Assembly: GCA_029851415.1 (NCBI GenBank) | Contig: CM056743.1 | Location: 36,782,714 to 36,846,713, forward strand | Reading direction: 5' to 3' | DNA length: 64,000 nt | Source of the DNA: Eretmocerus hayati | Taxonomy: Eukaryota > Arthropoda > Insecta > Hymenoptera > Aphelinidae | In this document: one piece after another, positions 12,190 through 22,230 of the stretch | Numbering within the stretch: the first letter of the stretch is position 1 | How the letters are laid out: each line of letters begins with the position of its first letter | Translations under genes and position numbers: made by a program | Notes under the pieces: model-generated | Database searches by the model: none | What the model was told of the DNA's origin: nothing | Seen by the model: the letters and a program-made list of their open reading frames with translations, nothing else

Positions 12190-13110
12190 TTGGAGTGGAT
12201 GGTTGAAGATTCATGGTAAGAGATGTAAAAAGATTGAAAAGGAAATTAGGATTTTTCGCAACTTCCCGATGTTGCGGTGCCTACAAGATTGCGAAAAATG
12301 ACTTTTGCACCTCGCACATGAAGTTCCCCACTACCGAACGATCGTTTCGACCCTCATCTCCGGCTTGGGCCGGAAACTGATCGCTCAGAAGCGAGCTACA
12401 ACCTCATGAACTCGGTGCGGAATATACTATTTCCTAATGAAAATTATTGAGGGTGACGAACTAATTGATGGAATGAGCTAAAAATATTAGACTCTGCTCA
12501 CCGCTCACTAATTCTCCATAGTCCCTCAAAATTCCGAGACGATCGGTGGAAACGCTTAAGACTTTTCGGATGCCATAGAAGAGGTGAATAGAAAAATCAA
12601 TATTTGGGAATTAGGGGGGTAAATTCACTTCGGTATCAACCAATCGCTTGAAAAGTGATGATTAATGACAGAGATACATTTGCTAGATCTATAATTCAGA
12701 AAATTCTTGATGATATTTTGTTTTGAAAGTAATATGAAAAATGTGATGTTAACTATAGGATGAGTGGGATAAGCATTGGAGTGAGTATGAAGCTCGAAAT
12801 GCACGAGGATGTTTGATGAAGTGAGAGGAAGAAGTGGTTGAAATTTGGAGGTTATTGAGTGGATGGTTGAGGATTTATGGTAAGGAATGTAATAAAGTTG
12901 AGAGGAGAAATAGGATTTTTTTATAAAAAGTATTGGGGGTGACAAACTAAAAGATGGAAAAAGCTCAAAATAGTTTGGGTTCACCACTCACTAATACTTA
13001 AGAGTCCCTTAAAATTTCAAGACGATCGGTGAAAACGCCTAAGAGTTTTCGAATGCCATAGAAGAGGTTAATAGAAAAATCGACATTTGGATTATAGGGG
13101 GGTAAATCAA
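12190..13110. repeat. Two diverged direct repeat units, about 483 bp apart
   Basis: The block GAGTGGATGGTTGARGATT..ATGGTAAG occurs at about 12194 and 12858. The block GACGATCGGTG..AAACGC..AAG..TTTTCG..ATGCCATAGAAGAGG occurs at about 12541 and 13024. Between the first two markers the left unit has about 180 bp that the right unit lacks, which is explained by an insertion at about 12258-12436. Both units end in AATAGAAAAATC followed by a GGGGGGTAAAT stretch. There is no coding potential. Confidence 0.75.
12258..12436 (-). mobile_element. Short hairpin insertion sharing a core with the 201-bp MITE family
   Basis: This segment interrupts one of two otherwise alignable repeat units, which is direct evidence for insertion. 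On the minus strand its core reads GTTTCCGGCCCAAGCCGGAG..GAGGGTCGAAA, nearly the same as the core of the 201-bp elements at 19466 and 32961. It also has a terminal hairpin (TTTTTCGCAA..TTGCGAAAAA) and an end resembling AATAGTATATT. The remainder is unlike those elements in sequence but has the same two-hairpin layout. Confidence 0.6.
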
Positions 13111-13557
13111 CCCTTAGCTGGCACCCCACAGAGTGGCGCTGTGAGTATAATCAGACGTGTGCAAATTCGCTCCTGGTTCGACTTGATTTCTGATCGTTAT
13201 TTTTACTTCTCTCGAGAGAGATTTGATTTCAGGTAATTCTGGGCACCTGCTGGCTCACACCTTGGCGAGCAGAAAAGGCACAGGCTCGCAATTTCGGGCC
13301 AGGGTGTCCGTATTACCTGTAAAATTTGAGGTTAGCACGAGCATGCGGCCAGCGAATTCGAGCTCCCAGCATACGTAACAGCTGCACATCTACATTCACC
13401 CATACTCATCCACACGTCGAGCAGACCTATACCACCCTGACAGTCGACGTCTTGTGGGCTTCTGATATCAAGTCAGGTTCCGTTTTCTCGTCTGCTACAC
13501 ACCGACGTTTGCTGTGCCATGCAGTTGAAGAGCAAGTGATGTGTTTTGAACAATATT

Positions 13558-14745
13558 ATGCCTAGATCCAAGCTTCGATCTACTTGTCCGGTGTGTAAGA
13601 AATCTGTGAAAAGTAATAGCGTCCAGTTTGTGAGGTGCGTGCAGTGCAAAACCCCGTTACATCTCCAGTGTTTAGAATCGCCCCCTCCCGACCATCACGC
13701 TTTTGTTTGCCATAGCTGCTCATCACAGCCGGGTACTGATATCGCTCACTCCTCATCGTCTGCTAGCCCAGCTGTGTCGCCCGATCGTGCCGCGATCTCA
13801 AGCCCCCCTCGCCCCCTCTCTTCCAAGCGCCCACGGTCTTCGCCTCCCTCGTCTGACTGTGAGCCTTTACTCAAATCTATCTGTACATCAGATAACCGTG
13901 CTGAATTGGGTGACTCGCCTACTTCATCTATGATGGAAGCCAGCGCATTTGCCGCGTTTATTGATGATCCATCCACACCTCCTTACATAAAAGCGCTTTA
14001 CGCTGATTTGATGAAAACTACCAGCACGGGGCTTGGAGAGATGCGCACTGAGATCACTAACTTATCGACCAAGCTCGAAAACTCTCAAGAGGCGAACGCG
14101 ATTGCTATGAGCAACCTCCGCAATGAATGCCGCTCCGAGATTCTCAACACGCGTGCTCTAAATGACACCCTCGAGATTAAATTTACCGGTATTCCTAACA
14201 ATTTTGCCAATAAACCGAGAGATGCTATTCATATTCTCCACGCCCTGCTTGACTGTTCCGAAGCTGATCAATTTATATTTCAATGTCGTATCTGGCAACC
14301 GCGAAAACCTGTAAATAATTCTGGACATCCGTCTCAGCCTGCCGCGTCGTCTGCTCATTCTACAGTCAATGCTGGCGCATCCAATAACATATCAGCTGAG
14401 CCTTCTTTCACTTCGATTGTTGTCAAGTATGCATCATCGGTTGTTCGGGACACTATTCGTAATTGCTGCGGCAAGCTCAAAGATAAGACCGCCGCGTCTA
14501 TTTTCGGCATCGGTGGGAATAATCCAATTTATGCTTCCCCAATTCTGCCTGGCCCTGTCTATCATATCTGGCGCGAAGCTTTGAAGTCATCGAAAGAACT
14601 AGGGTATGCTCGACCTTTAACACGTGGGCTTGCAGTTTATATGAGACAGACACGCGACTCAGATCTGATCCCTATTCTCAACGTAAGTGACCTAAAGCAA
14701 CTGGCCCCTTTCGTTCCTCCTCAGAATGAACACATGCAACCATGA
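13558..14745 (+). CDS. CR1-like retrotransposon ORF1 protein with PHD-type zinc finger
   Basis: The ATG at 13558 gives a 395-residue product; the open frame extends 12 bases further upstream but without a better ATG. Counting from this ATG, residues 10-54 hold a complete C4HC3 finger: C-x2-C, C-x2-C, H-x2-C, C-x2-C, the PHD pattern seen at the start of ORF1 in CR1 and related elements. It is followed by a Ser/Pro-rich linker, then a region with heptad-like spacing (EMRTEITNLSTKLENSQEAN) that could be a coiled coil, and a C-terminal domain resembling the nucleic-acid-binding part of such ORF1 proteins. It is expected to bind element RNA in the RNP. The stop TGA (14743-14745) overlaps an ATG in another frame as ATGA and is in frame with ORF2. 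Confidence 0.88.
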   Translation: MPRSKLRSTCPVCKKSVKSNSVQFVRCVQCKTPLHLQCLESPPPDHHAFVCHSCSSQPGTDIAHSSSSASPAVSPDRAAISSPPRPLSSKRPRSSPPSSDCEPLLKSICTSDNRAELGDSPTSSMMEASAFAAFIDDPSTPPYIKALYADLMKTTSTGLGEMRTEITNLSTKLENSQEANAIAMSNLRNECRSEILNTRALNDTLEIKFTGIPNNFANKPRDAIHILHALLDCSEADQFIFQCRIWQPRKPVNNSGHPSQPAASSAHSTVNAGASNNISAEPSFTSIVVKYASSVVRDTIRNCCGKLKDKTAASIFGIGGNNPIYASPILPGPVYHIWREALKSSKELGYARPLTRGLAVYMRQTRDSDLIPILNVSDLKQLAPFVPPQNEHMQP

Positions 14746-17700
14746 ATAAAATTCGGTCTGATTGAGCCTTCCCCCGTCTACAAGCAACTCAACATCGCTT
14801 CGCTCACTATTGGGCACATCAACATCAACAGATTGCGCACGAACTTCAGTTTATTAGAGCATCAAACTACTTTGCGTCACTACGATATCATTGCTCTTAG
14901 CGAAACGTTCTTGAAACCTGAAGATTCAATCGCACCGTATTCATTGGAAGGATTTTCTTTCTATAGGCATGATAGGTTAGGGAAAGAAGGCGGTGGAGTA
15001 GGGCTCTATGTTCGCTCTCATTTTTCAGTAAAAGTCTTAATCTCTTCTGAGCAGCAATTTTGTAATCAACCTGAGTTTGTTATATATGAAATAAAAATTG
15101 ACAAAGTTAAACTACTTTTCTCAGTCGTATACAGAAGACCTCCCGCCGCTCATCCCCATGCCTTTTTTGACGCCATCTCTCCCTTTCTTCCCTTATATAC
15201 TCACTCAATAATTACAGGAGATTTCAATATGAATATAGCCCATGACTGCCCCGACTCAAAAGTACTTTATGATTATCTTGATCCATGTTTGCTCGAGGTT
15301 GTCAGTACTCAGCCTACTCACCACACCTTTTACAAGACTAACGCTTCGTTCCATCATACGTGTATTGATCTTTTCATAGTTCGTTCTCGATCATCTGTAC
15401 TTGAGTTCAGACAATCCGATACTCCTTTCACTGATGGACATGATTTCATTGAAATTGATTATTCTATCATGCCTCCCACAGCCCCATCACAGGAATTCGC
15501 TACTCGTAATCTGTCTAGGCTTGACTCACAGGAGTTGGCCGAAGTACTTGTGCGGAGGATCGATCCAAACGTTTTTCCCCTCCACCCAGTTCCCTCTCAG
15601 TCAGACCGAAACATCGATCGTTATGCATCTGTAAACACTGTAAATAGTTCTGTAAATACTTCTAGGTTAATTTTGTTAGATTTAAGCTCCCCTATCCTCT
15701 CTTCATTCAGTGCAGCTGATATCGATGCTAAATCTGAGCACCTCTCATCCGCTGCTTTATCGACGTTTGACCAGCTGTCCCCTGTGAAAATTATCTCGGC
15801 ATCTTCTCAGCATAAACCCTGGGTGACAGCTGATATCAAGCGTCTGATTAAGGAGCGTGATCGAGTGTACCGAGCGGCAACCAGAACTTCCTCTCCTTCA
15901 AAATATGAAGAGTACCGTTCTCTCCGCAACGATGTCAGAAATCAGCTTGACTCTGGTAAAAACAAATACGTATCATCCCGTCTTGACAACGCTCCAGATC
16001 CGAAATCTAGATGGAGAGAACTACGGAAGCTTGGTTTACTCTCTCAAAGGCTTCCCTCGCCGCTTACCCATTTTTCTGCTAATGCCTTGAATAATCACTA
16101 CGTATCTGTCTCAGCCGGTTCCAATCCACTGACTGATACTGACATAGAGCGTGCTTGTCAATTTTCCAAACCTGCAAATATTCCCACGTTTGATTTCATG
16201 CCCGTCTCCGAAGGTGACATACTTCGAGCCCACGCATCGAGTACTTCACACGGTATTGGTGAGGACTTAATTTCGTCCGGTATGCTGAAATCCGCCCTGC
16301 CTACGCTTGTACCGTATTACACTCAACTTTTCAACGAGTCGCTTTCAACCGGACATTTTCCTTCTAACTGGAAGCGTGCATCTGTCATCCCGCTAGCAAA
16401 GTCATCAACATTGGCTTCGATGTCCGATACCCGTCCCATTGCACAGCTCCCGGAGGCCTCTAAAATCCTTGAGCGACTGGTTCATGAGCAACTCTTGGCT
16501 CATTTGTCAACCAATAAACTGCTTAGTCCCTCTCAATCCGGCTTTCGCCCTTCCCATTCAACTCAAACCGCACTTTTGCAACTCCTTGAAGGCACTCGTC
16601 AAGCTGTTGATAAGCGAATGTTGACTGTGCTGATATCATTCGATTTTTCTAAAGCTTTCGACACTGTGCCTCATGCTAGACTTCTTATCAAACTAAGGAA
16701 AATTGGTTGCAGCGACAGAGTTATAAGATGGTTTGCGAGCTATCTTCGTGGTAGGACTCAAGCTGTGCGGTCTCAGAATGGCCAACACTCTGATTGGTTG
16801 ACTCTATCATCTGGTGTTCCGCAAGGAAGCTGCCTTGGTCCTCTGTTATTCGTTATATACATCAATGATTTAGCTGATAACTTGAGTCCTGATGTACAGA
16901 GGATTATATACGCTGATGACACTCAAATTTACCGCCACTGTTATCCCTCCGATCTAACTGCTTGTATTGCTCTACTCAATCAGGATGCCAGTGCGGTTGT
17001 TCGTTGGGCAGCTGACAATGGGCTGAAATTGAACTCCAAGAAGACAACCGTAATTATCCTAGGCAGCGAACCAAATCTCAGACAAATCCAGATTGCGAAT
17101 TTACCCAAAATAATTGTGTCAGGATCGGAAATTCCCTACTCAGAGTCTATCAAAAGTCTTGGAGTACACATCTCCTCCAAACTAGACTGGACCACCCAGG
17201 TTAACGGCATCGTACGGCGAGTTCATGGTACGCTTTATGCTTTAAGGTTGTACAGGGGTGCACTATCGCGTTCTCTCCGCTTGAAGTTAGTGCAAAGCCT
17301 CGCCCTGCCTCACCTCGACTACGCCGCTCCCGTCATCCACCACATGCAGCAATACCTGGATGGTAAACTTCAACGCCTGATGAACGCTTGCATACGTTTT
17401 GTTTATGGCAATATCCCATGGCGGGAACATGTTTCCCCTTACCGGCTATCCCTTGGTTGGCTATCAACGAAACGCAGGCGCCTTTACTTGATAGGCTGTC
17501 TTGCCTTCAAAATCCTCGCAACCGGGGAACCTTCCACTCTACGGTCTCTATTCAAACTCAAGTATGACGATGCTCCTCCTCCTTACAGTAGAAGGCTCCC
17601 AGCTCATATGCTTGACTATAGAACTCCTAGAACTGAAGCGTTGAAGCAGTCCTTTATCATTGTTGCTTCAGAACTCATCAATTCCCTCCCCCCAATGAAA

Positions 17701-17844
17701 ATTAGTATTGAACTTTTTCCTCAGTTCAAGGAAATTCTTCTTAACCAACTCTTGAGTCAAGATAGAGCTGATTGGATCATGAAAGCTCAAACTCTGGGTG
17801 CTGTACCCTTTCCACTTCCCCTTCCTGACCCCTTATCTGTTTGA
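14746..17844 (+). CDS. CR1-like retrotransposon ORF2: EEP endonuclease and reverse transcriptase
   Basis: The open frame runs from the codon after the ORF1 TGA to the stop at 17844, over 1030 codons. An apurinic-like (EEP) endonuclease occupies the first third, with LSETFL, GGGVGLYV, TGDFNMN and the C-terminal TDGHDFIEID in place of the usual SDH motif. The reverse transcriptase occupies the middle to late part: RPIAQLPEASKILERL, DFSKAFDTV, SSGVPQGSCLGPLLFVIYIND and the catalytic YADD at 16909-16920. A C-terminal region follows. It should nick the target and prime reverse transcription from element RNA. No ATG precedes the endonuclease domain in this frame; the first in-frame ATG falls inside it near GDFNMN. 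Translation therefore needs readthrough, reinitiation at a non-AUG codon, or a fused ancestral frame. There are no internal stops or frameshifts. Confidence 0.9.
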   Translation: MKFGLIEPSPVYKQLNIASLTIGHININRLRTNFSLLEHQTTLRHYDIIALSETFLKPEDSIAPYSLEGFSFYRHDRLGKEGGGVGLYVRSHFSVKVLISSEQQFCNQPEFVIYEIKIDKVKLLFSVVYRRPPAAHPHAFFDAISPFLPLYTHSIITGDFNMNIAHDCPDSKVLYDYLDPCLLEVVSTQPTHHTFYKTNASFHHTCIDLFIVRSRSSVLEFRQSDTPFTDGHDFIEIDYSIMPPTAPSQEFATRNLSRLDSQELAEVLVRRIDPNVFPLHPVPSQSDRNIDRYASVNTVNSSVNTSRLILLDLSSPILSSFSAADIDAKSEHLSSAALSTFDQLSPVKIISASSQHKPWVTADIKRLIKERDRVYRAATRTSSPSKYEEYRSLRNDVRNQLDSGKNKYVSSRLDNAPDPKSRWRELRKLGLLSQRLPSPLTHFSANALNNHYVSVSAGSNPLTDTDIERACQFSKPANIPTFDFMPVSEGDILRAHASSTSHGIGEDLISSGMLKSALPTLVPYYTQLFNESLSTGHFPSNWKRASVIPLAKSSTLASMSDTRPIAQLPEASKILERLVHEQLLAHLSTNKLLSPSQSGFRPSHSTQTALLQLLEGTRQAVDKRMLTVLISFDFSKAFDTVPHARLLIKLRKIGCSDRVIRWFASYLRGRTQAVRSQNGQHSDWLTLSSGVPQGSCLGPLLFVIYINDLADNLSPDVQRIIYADDTQIYRHCYPSDLTACIALLNQDASAVVRWAADNGLKLNSKKTTVIILGSEPNLRQIQIANLPKIIVSGSEIPYSESIKSLGVHISSKLDWTTQVNGIVRRVHGTLYALRLYRGALSRSLRLKLVQSLALPHLDYAAPVIHHMQQYLDGKLQRLMNACIRFVYGNIPWREHVSPYRLSLGWLSTKRRRLYLIGCLAFKILATGEPSTLRSLFKLKYDDAPPPYSRRLPAHMLDYRTPRTEALKQSFIIVASELINSLPPMKISIELFPQFKEILLNQLLSQDRADWIMKAQTLGAVPFPLPLPDPLSV

Positions 17845-18075
17845 ATCTTCATATTTCTCTCCCTCATTCTTCTCCCCTCCCCTCTTTCAGCCTTTCTATT
17901 CATCGTCCTCAGTAGTAAATCGGCGGGTATGCACTGCACGTGTCCATAGTACTTCTCCATGAAATCACCTGTATTTACTTCTTTTGAATTTCGGTTATTT
18001 TTACATATTCTACATCTCTTGAACTTTGTCATAACTTATCCTAAAGAGTCTCATGGGCTTATACCCCCAGACTTC

Positions 18076-18105
18076 AATAAAGTTAATTTCAATCAATCAA
18101 TCAAC
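18076..18105 (+). other. Retrotransposon 3' end: AATAAA and (AATC)n tail
   Basis: AATAAA at 18076-18081 is followed within 10 bp by AATCAATCAATCAA. A short microsatellite tail rather than poly(A) marks the 3' end of CR1/L2-type elements and is the likely template-priming end. Confidence 0.7.
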
Positions 18106-18129
18106 CCTCCGCCAAATAACATAGCTGGC

Positions 18130-18745
18130 CAACCTGGGTCGATTCGACCCAAGCCGAAAAATTGATGCTGTAGCTAGTATAATGAATCTTTTGACTTGAA
18201 AATTTTTTTGTAGCTTCTTTGATATGTTTTTGATGGGCCAATATATCCAGGTATCCTTCAAGGTCAAATAAAAAATTCCAAAAAATACAGATGTCCAGAA
18301 AAACGCAAAAAATCACCTTTTTCACTAAAAAAATTGTAGACGGCGCAATTTTCATCCAAATGAGCTGAAAATCCAACTGAGTTTTCTCGAGACGAGGCCA
18401 ATCCAAGGAAAAAATAGCGCAATAGTGGATCTTGAAAGAAAGGTATTCGTTCTCACATATTTCGACCGATGAATTGAGAATTTTTATTCTCACCCAATAT
18501 GCCGGATTGAGGACCTCCATCGAAAGATCGACCACTGAACTATTCTTTTCTCATATACACTTGATCTCGAGATAACTCAGTTAAATTTTCAGCTCAATCC
18601 ATTGAAAATTGCGTCCTCTAGAATATTTTTAGTGGAAAGGCCATTTTTGCAATTTTTTGCAATAATTTATTATTGCAACTATAAAATGCAATCAAAAATA
18701 GCGCGCATAGCTGGCACACCTGGGTACTTCAGACCCAGTGGCAAT
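18130..18745. repeat. Foldback with flanking CCTGGGTC..GACCCA hairpins
   Basis: Inverted arms at about 18308-18402 and 18562-18650 share CACTAAAAA, ACGGCGCAATTTTCA, GAGCTGAAAAT, AACTGAGTT and CTCGAGA in reverse-complement order. Outside them is a repeated short palindrome: AGCTGGCCAACCTGGGTC..GACCCAAGC at about 18124-18155, and AGCTGGCACACCTGGGT..ACCCAGTGG at about 18707-18741. A third copy lies inverted at about 18885-18925. There is no coding. Confidence 0.65.
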
Positions 18746-19465
18746 TTCGCTTGGCTGTGGTGGGAAGACGCGCGCGCCAGACCTGTTGCTATATGCACGG
18801 TCGGTAAGTGGCACATCTTGACTACCAACGAATGTCACCCTGAGCCCAGGAAACTTTGAATTACGAGCGTGGCGATCTCATAAAAGAGGCTTTGGGTCGA
18901 ATAAACCCACGTATGCCAGCCGAGGGCTGAAATTCCGTATCAACCAATCACTTAAAAATGGCATTAAATGATACGGAAAGAGACTCTAGATTTTTCAAGT
19001 GGACGGAGGCTGATGATATAATGTTTGGACCAACATTGAAAAAAAACCATGTTGAATTTTTGGAGGATTAACTCATGTGGGAGTCCAACTAGTCAATAAG
19101 GCTCAAATTTAGTAAAGATAATCATGAGTTGATTTGAAATAGACCCTCAAAATTTCATAAAGATCGGACGAAGGGGATAGGAGTGGTTGTGTGGTAACAA
19201 AAAGACAACGGACACACTAACACACATACGGACATATGTACATGGTAGTTTAAAATGATTTGTAGCAGATGGTGAAAGTGTTTGGGGTAATGTATGGAAG
19301 TACTAATCGATAGATCTCGTCGAGTAGAATAAGATAAATTGACTCTCATTTGCCGGAAAGAAATATGGAATGGTGAAAATTGAATAAAACGAGAAAATTT
19401 TTAGCGAAAAACTCCGCACCATTCCAAGGCTTTCTCTTTGAGAAAGCAAAATAATAATTAGTACA
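18746..19465. other. No gene; one more inverted hairpin motif and a repeat-family motif
   Basis: It contains the third, inverted GGGTCGAATAAACCCACGT..GCCAGC palindrome (18885-18925) and GAAATTCCGTATCAACCAAT at 18931, a motif recurring across the window. GGCTTTCTCTTTGAGAAAGC at about 19429 resembles the hairpins starting the two copies of the dispersed repeat family. No coding is supported. Confidence 0.5.
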
Positions 19466-19666
19466 TTTCGATACAAGGGCGTAAAACGTTTTATTCGCAT
19501 CCGAGTGATGGGTTTCCGGCCCGAGCCGCAGGCGAGGGTCGGAATCATCACGAGGATGCGAATAATAGGTTTTACGCCCGTGTATCGAACTATACTTTTC
19601 GATAAACTGTGAGTAAAAGTCAACAAACTGTGCGCAAAGTGCACTTTTACGCACAGTGTATCGAAA
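19466..19666 (-). mobile_element. 201-bp two-hairpin MITE, copy 1
   Basis: It has terminal inverted repeat TTTCGATACA at both ends. It is the reverse complement of 32961-33161 with a few substitutions and identical length. One hairpin pairs GTAAAACGTTTTATTCGCATCC with GGATGCGAATAATAGGTTTTAC around a core containing GTTTCCGGCCCGAGCCGCAG. The second pairs ACTTTTACGCACAGTGTATCGA with TCGATAAACTGTGAGTAAAAG. No coding and no clear target duplication. Confidence 0.85.
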
Positions 19667-21319
19667 AAGCTTTCTTTTCAATGTTCAATTTTCTCCTTTA
19701 TCTTCCTTCACAAGTGATTTACCAAACTTCCATCGACCTAAATGCACATTTTCCGAACATTATTCATGAGTTGGTTAATGCGGAATTTCGGTTTAACTTG
19801 TCAATCACGATTAAAATGAAGTTTCTTTCCACAAAAACTGAAATTTTCACCAAAATCGTGATTTTATTCATCCTCAAACCAATTTTATCAAAATTCCTTC
19901 TCAACCAAACGATACATATTGTTGAGAAAAATGTAATTTTCTATTTTAAGATTGACTTCCTTTACATTTGGTGAGCACGGATTGAACATCTACTACGATT
20001 ACATAGAGAAGTATTCTGACTTTTCGACTAGGCCATGCATGATATTATTTTGGGTTCAACAGTGCTTACTTGAACGATTTCGGCTGTACAGTCATTTTGC
20101 TCGTATAGAGTGAGTGGTCGAGAAAATTCTTTGCTGATGAGGTAAATTTGCGTAGAGCTCTGGTGATATTTGAGTCATTCCCAGTTTCTTCAAATATTTC
20201 CCCCAGTATATTCGATCTGAAAATGGATTTACCTGTATATCCTTCAATCGCGCGAATAGGATTCACCCGTATATCCTTCAATCGCGCAAGTTATAAAAAT
20301 TTATAAGAGTGATTTTTCATGAGGTAGCTACCGAGACACCGTACCACACTGTGGGAAGGACCAACATTTTCCGGCTCAAACGTTTCAAATGACTTGAACG
20401 TGTTACTTTTGTGCTAACAAATATTAACCTTTCACACTACGTGAGCCAATATGAATGCCAGTCTTTATTTAGTATTTTTGCATATCTCCGCGGGATTAAA
20501 TCACTATACTAAAAGGATACGTGAATCGCTCTGGTAAGATTCTATATAAATAGAAAACGCCATCACAAGTGCACGTGCAATCGATGCGTGCGTTGGTCAT
20601 CAAGCGATGGGAGAAGGTTTTACTCGGGTCAAAGATTGATTTCACTGTTTGTGTCGAGTCGCTTCTTGAGAATCGTGCGATTGGGCCCAAAGGGCTACGG
20701 TCAAGGTTTTCAAGGCTCCGAGGTGAGTGAATTTTATCGCTCCACATATACCGCAAGGGCTATCACAGCACTGGCTTCGGGTATATTTTGCATTGATACG
20801 AGGTTTTGAACTAAAAGAATCGTTACGTTCGATTCTGATTTCAAAAAAATTTTCAAACACTGTGAACACAGTGATTTTAGAGCGTGGTGCATTTGGACCT
20901 CGTCTGAGGTGAAGGATTCTGAATGGGGATGCAAATGAGACGAACCGACTATGAGTTTAAATTGAGCCACGTCTTCCTAGGTGCAACGCTTTGATGCCAC
21001 ACGAGTACTCTCACACTCATCCAAAACAAACTGCACTGAATTCATGTGAAGGGACTCAAGATATTTCATCACAGTGACCGTAGCACGACCGGATAGGTAC
21101 AACGATCTACAGGAATGGTACAACCTGGGTGGTGAAGAAGGCGTGGAGGTGGAGTACTTGGAGAAATTCGGGTGAATTTTGTGCCATCAAGGGAACATAT
21201 AGCGCTCGGATTTTATGACACAAAATTTACCTGAATTTATCTGAATTTCTCGTAGTGTGGCGTGACGGCAACGAGCTTGGAGCGTGTGGGCTGTCAATCA
21301 TCACGTCGGGACGCCGACG
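19667..21319. other. No gene identified; includes a 34-bp tandem duplication
   Basis: The left part (19690-19940) again carries GGTTAATGCGGAATTTCGG and CAAAATTCCTTCTCAACCAAACGATA, the motifs of the dispersed family at 10.8-11.8 kb. The rest shows no repeat or supported coding. An imperfect hairpin around 21160-21260 pairs GAGAAATTCGGGTGAATTTTGTG with CACAAAATTTACCTGAATTT. Confidence 0.4.
20231..20287. repeat. 34-bp tandem duplication
   Basis: ACCTGTATATCCTTCAATCG (20231) is repeated as ACCCGTATATCCTTCAATCG (20265), both followed by CGC. The period is 34 bp. Confidence 0.9.
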
Positions 21320-22230
21320 CACAGTAGGGCCAAGAATGTAAAATTGGGCTTAAATCGTCTTCACGGGAATTCTTGATCGATCGACTCTATTCAGAAGAAA
21401 TTTTTCTTTTTTCCCTACTGTATAAGCGAGGTCTGCACGAATTTGAATTCGAGACTTTCCGTCGCCGCAAAATTGTTGATGAGCGGAAACGTGACAGGGT
21501 ACGAAAATATGTGTATCTGTACAGGTTCAAAGATGACCGAGTATTGGCTGAATCGTTGCTCCATCACATTTATACTGACTGGACTGTATACTCAGAACAC
21601 AACGAAACCATTTTGGATGATATTCGAAGGCACCACTTTCCGCAGATTTTTTTGTGCGATGATTTGAGGGATAGACGAAATATGAGGTGATTGAACGATA
21701 TATTATGTGATACTGGTGATTTAAAGCTAGGTTTCGCGAGTTCTGCATTAATGAAAATGATTCTGGCATAATCTATGATTGATTACCTTCAATTTGAGCC
21801 AAGGTAGAGCACTGCACGTTGCCGTCAGAGGGCAGGAGAGCCGATCAGAGGCGTTGAATCACGATTTTACACGTATGAATATCGCAATCCGAATAAAAAT
21901 GATGATTTAAAGCTTAGTTCCGCGAGTTCTGCATCGATGAAAATGATTCTGGCATAATTTAAGATCGATTACCTCCAATTTAAGCCCAGGTAGAGCATTG
22001 TACATTGCCGCCAGAGAGCAGAAACAGTACAAATACACGTAGTTTTGTACCTTGTCACGTTTCCTCTCACAACAGTTTTGCTGCGACGGACGGCCTCGAA
22101 TCAAAATTCGTGCAGACCTCGCTTATACAGTAGGGAAAAACGAAAAAAATTTCTTTTCAATCGAGTCGATCGATAGAAAATTTGCGTGGAGACGATTTAT
22201 GCCCAATTTTACATTTTTGGCCCCACTGTG
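21320..22230. mobile_element. Transib-like non-autonomous foldback transposon with 5-bp target duplication
   Basis: The ends are CACAGTAGGGCC (left) and, read inward from the right, CACAGTGGGGCC, followed by AARAATGTAAAATTGGGC. They are flanked by the 5-bp direct repeat CGACG at 21315-21319 and 22231-22235. Arms of about 205-210 bp (21320-21524 and 22024-22230) are roughly 80% identical. A CACAGTG-type heptamer end plus a GC-rich 5-bp duplication is the signature of the Transib superfamily, whose ends resemble V(D)J recombination signals. The interior has two direct repeats of about 120 bp (21718-21837 and 21904-22023). There is no transposase. A 105-codon open frame across the left arm has no domain and is not conserved in the other arm. 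Confidence 0.75.

Larger units (their letters stand above)
13115..18129 (+). mobile_element. CR1-like non-LTR retrotransposon, apparently near full length
   Basis: Two large open frames (PHD-finger ORF1, endonuclease/reverse-transcriptase ORF2) are followed by an AATAAA and a short AATC repeat tail, without poly(A), which is typical of the CR1/L2 group. The octamer TAGCTGGC occurs at 13115-13122 and again at 18122-18129. It might be a target duplication, but elements of this group often lack clean ones and the exact 5' end is uncertain. The 5' region up to about 13557 is CpG-containing and would include the internal promoter. Both ORFs are long and undamaged apart from the stop between them, so the insertion is young. 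Confidence 0.85.

Noticed and set aside
13115..18129. TAGCTGGC octamer as a firm target-site duplication of the CR1-like element
   Set aside because: Kept only as a possibility: 23 bp separate the AATC tail from the right copy, and the same octamer is part of a local repeated palindrome.
21373..21690. 105-codon charged open frame inside the Transib-like element
   Set aside because: It spans a subterminal arm, is not preserved in the opposite arm, and shows no transposase motif.
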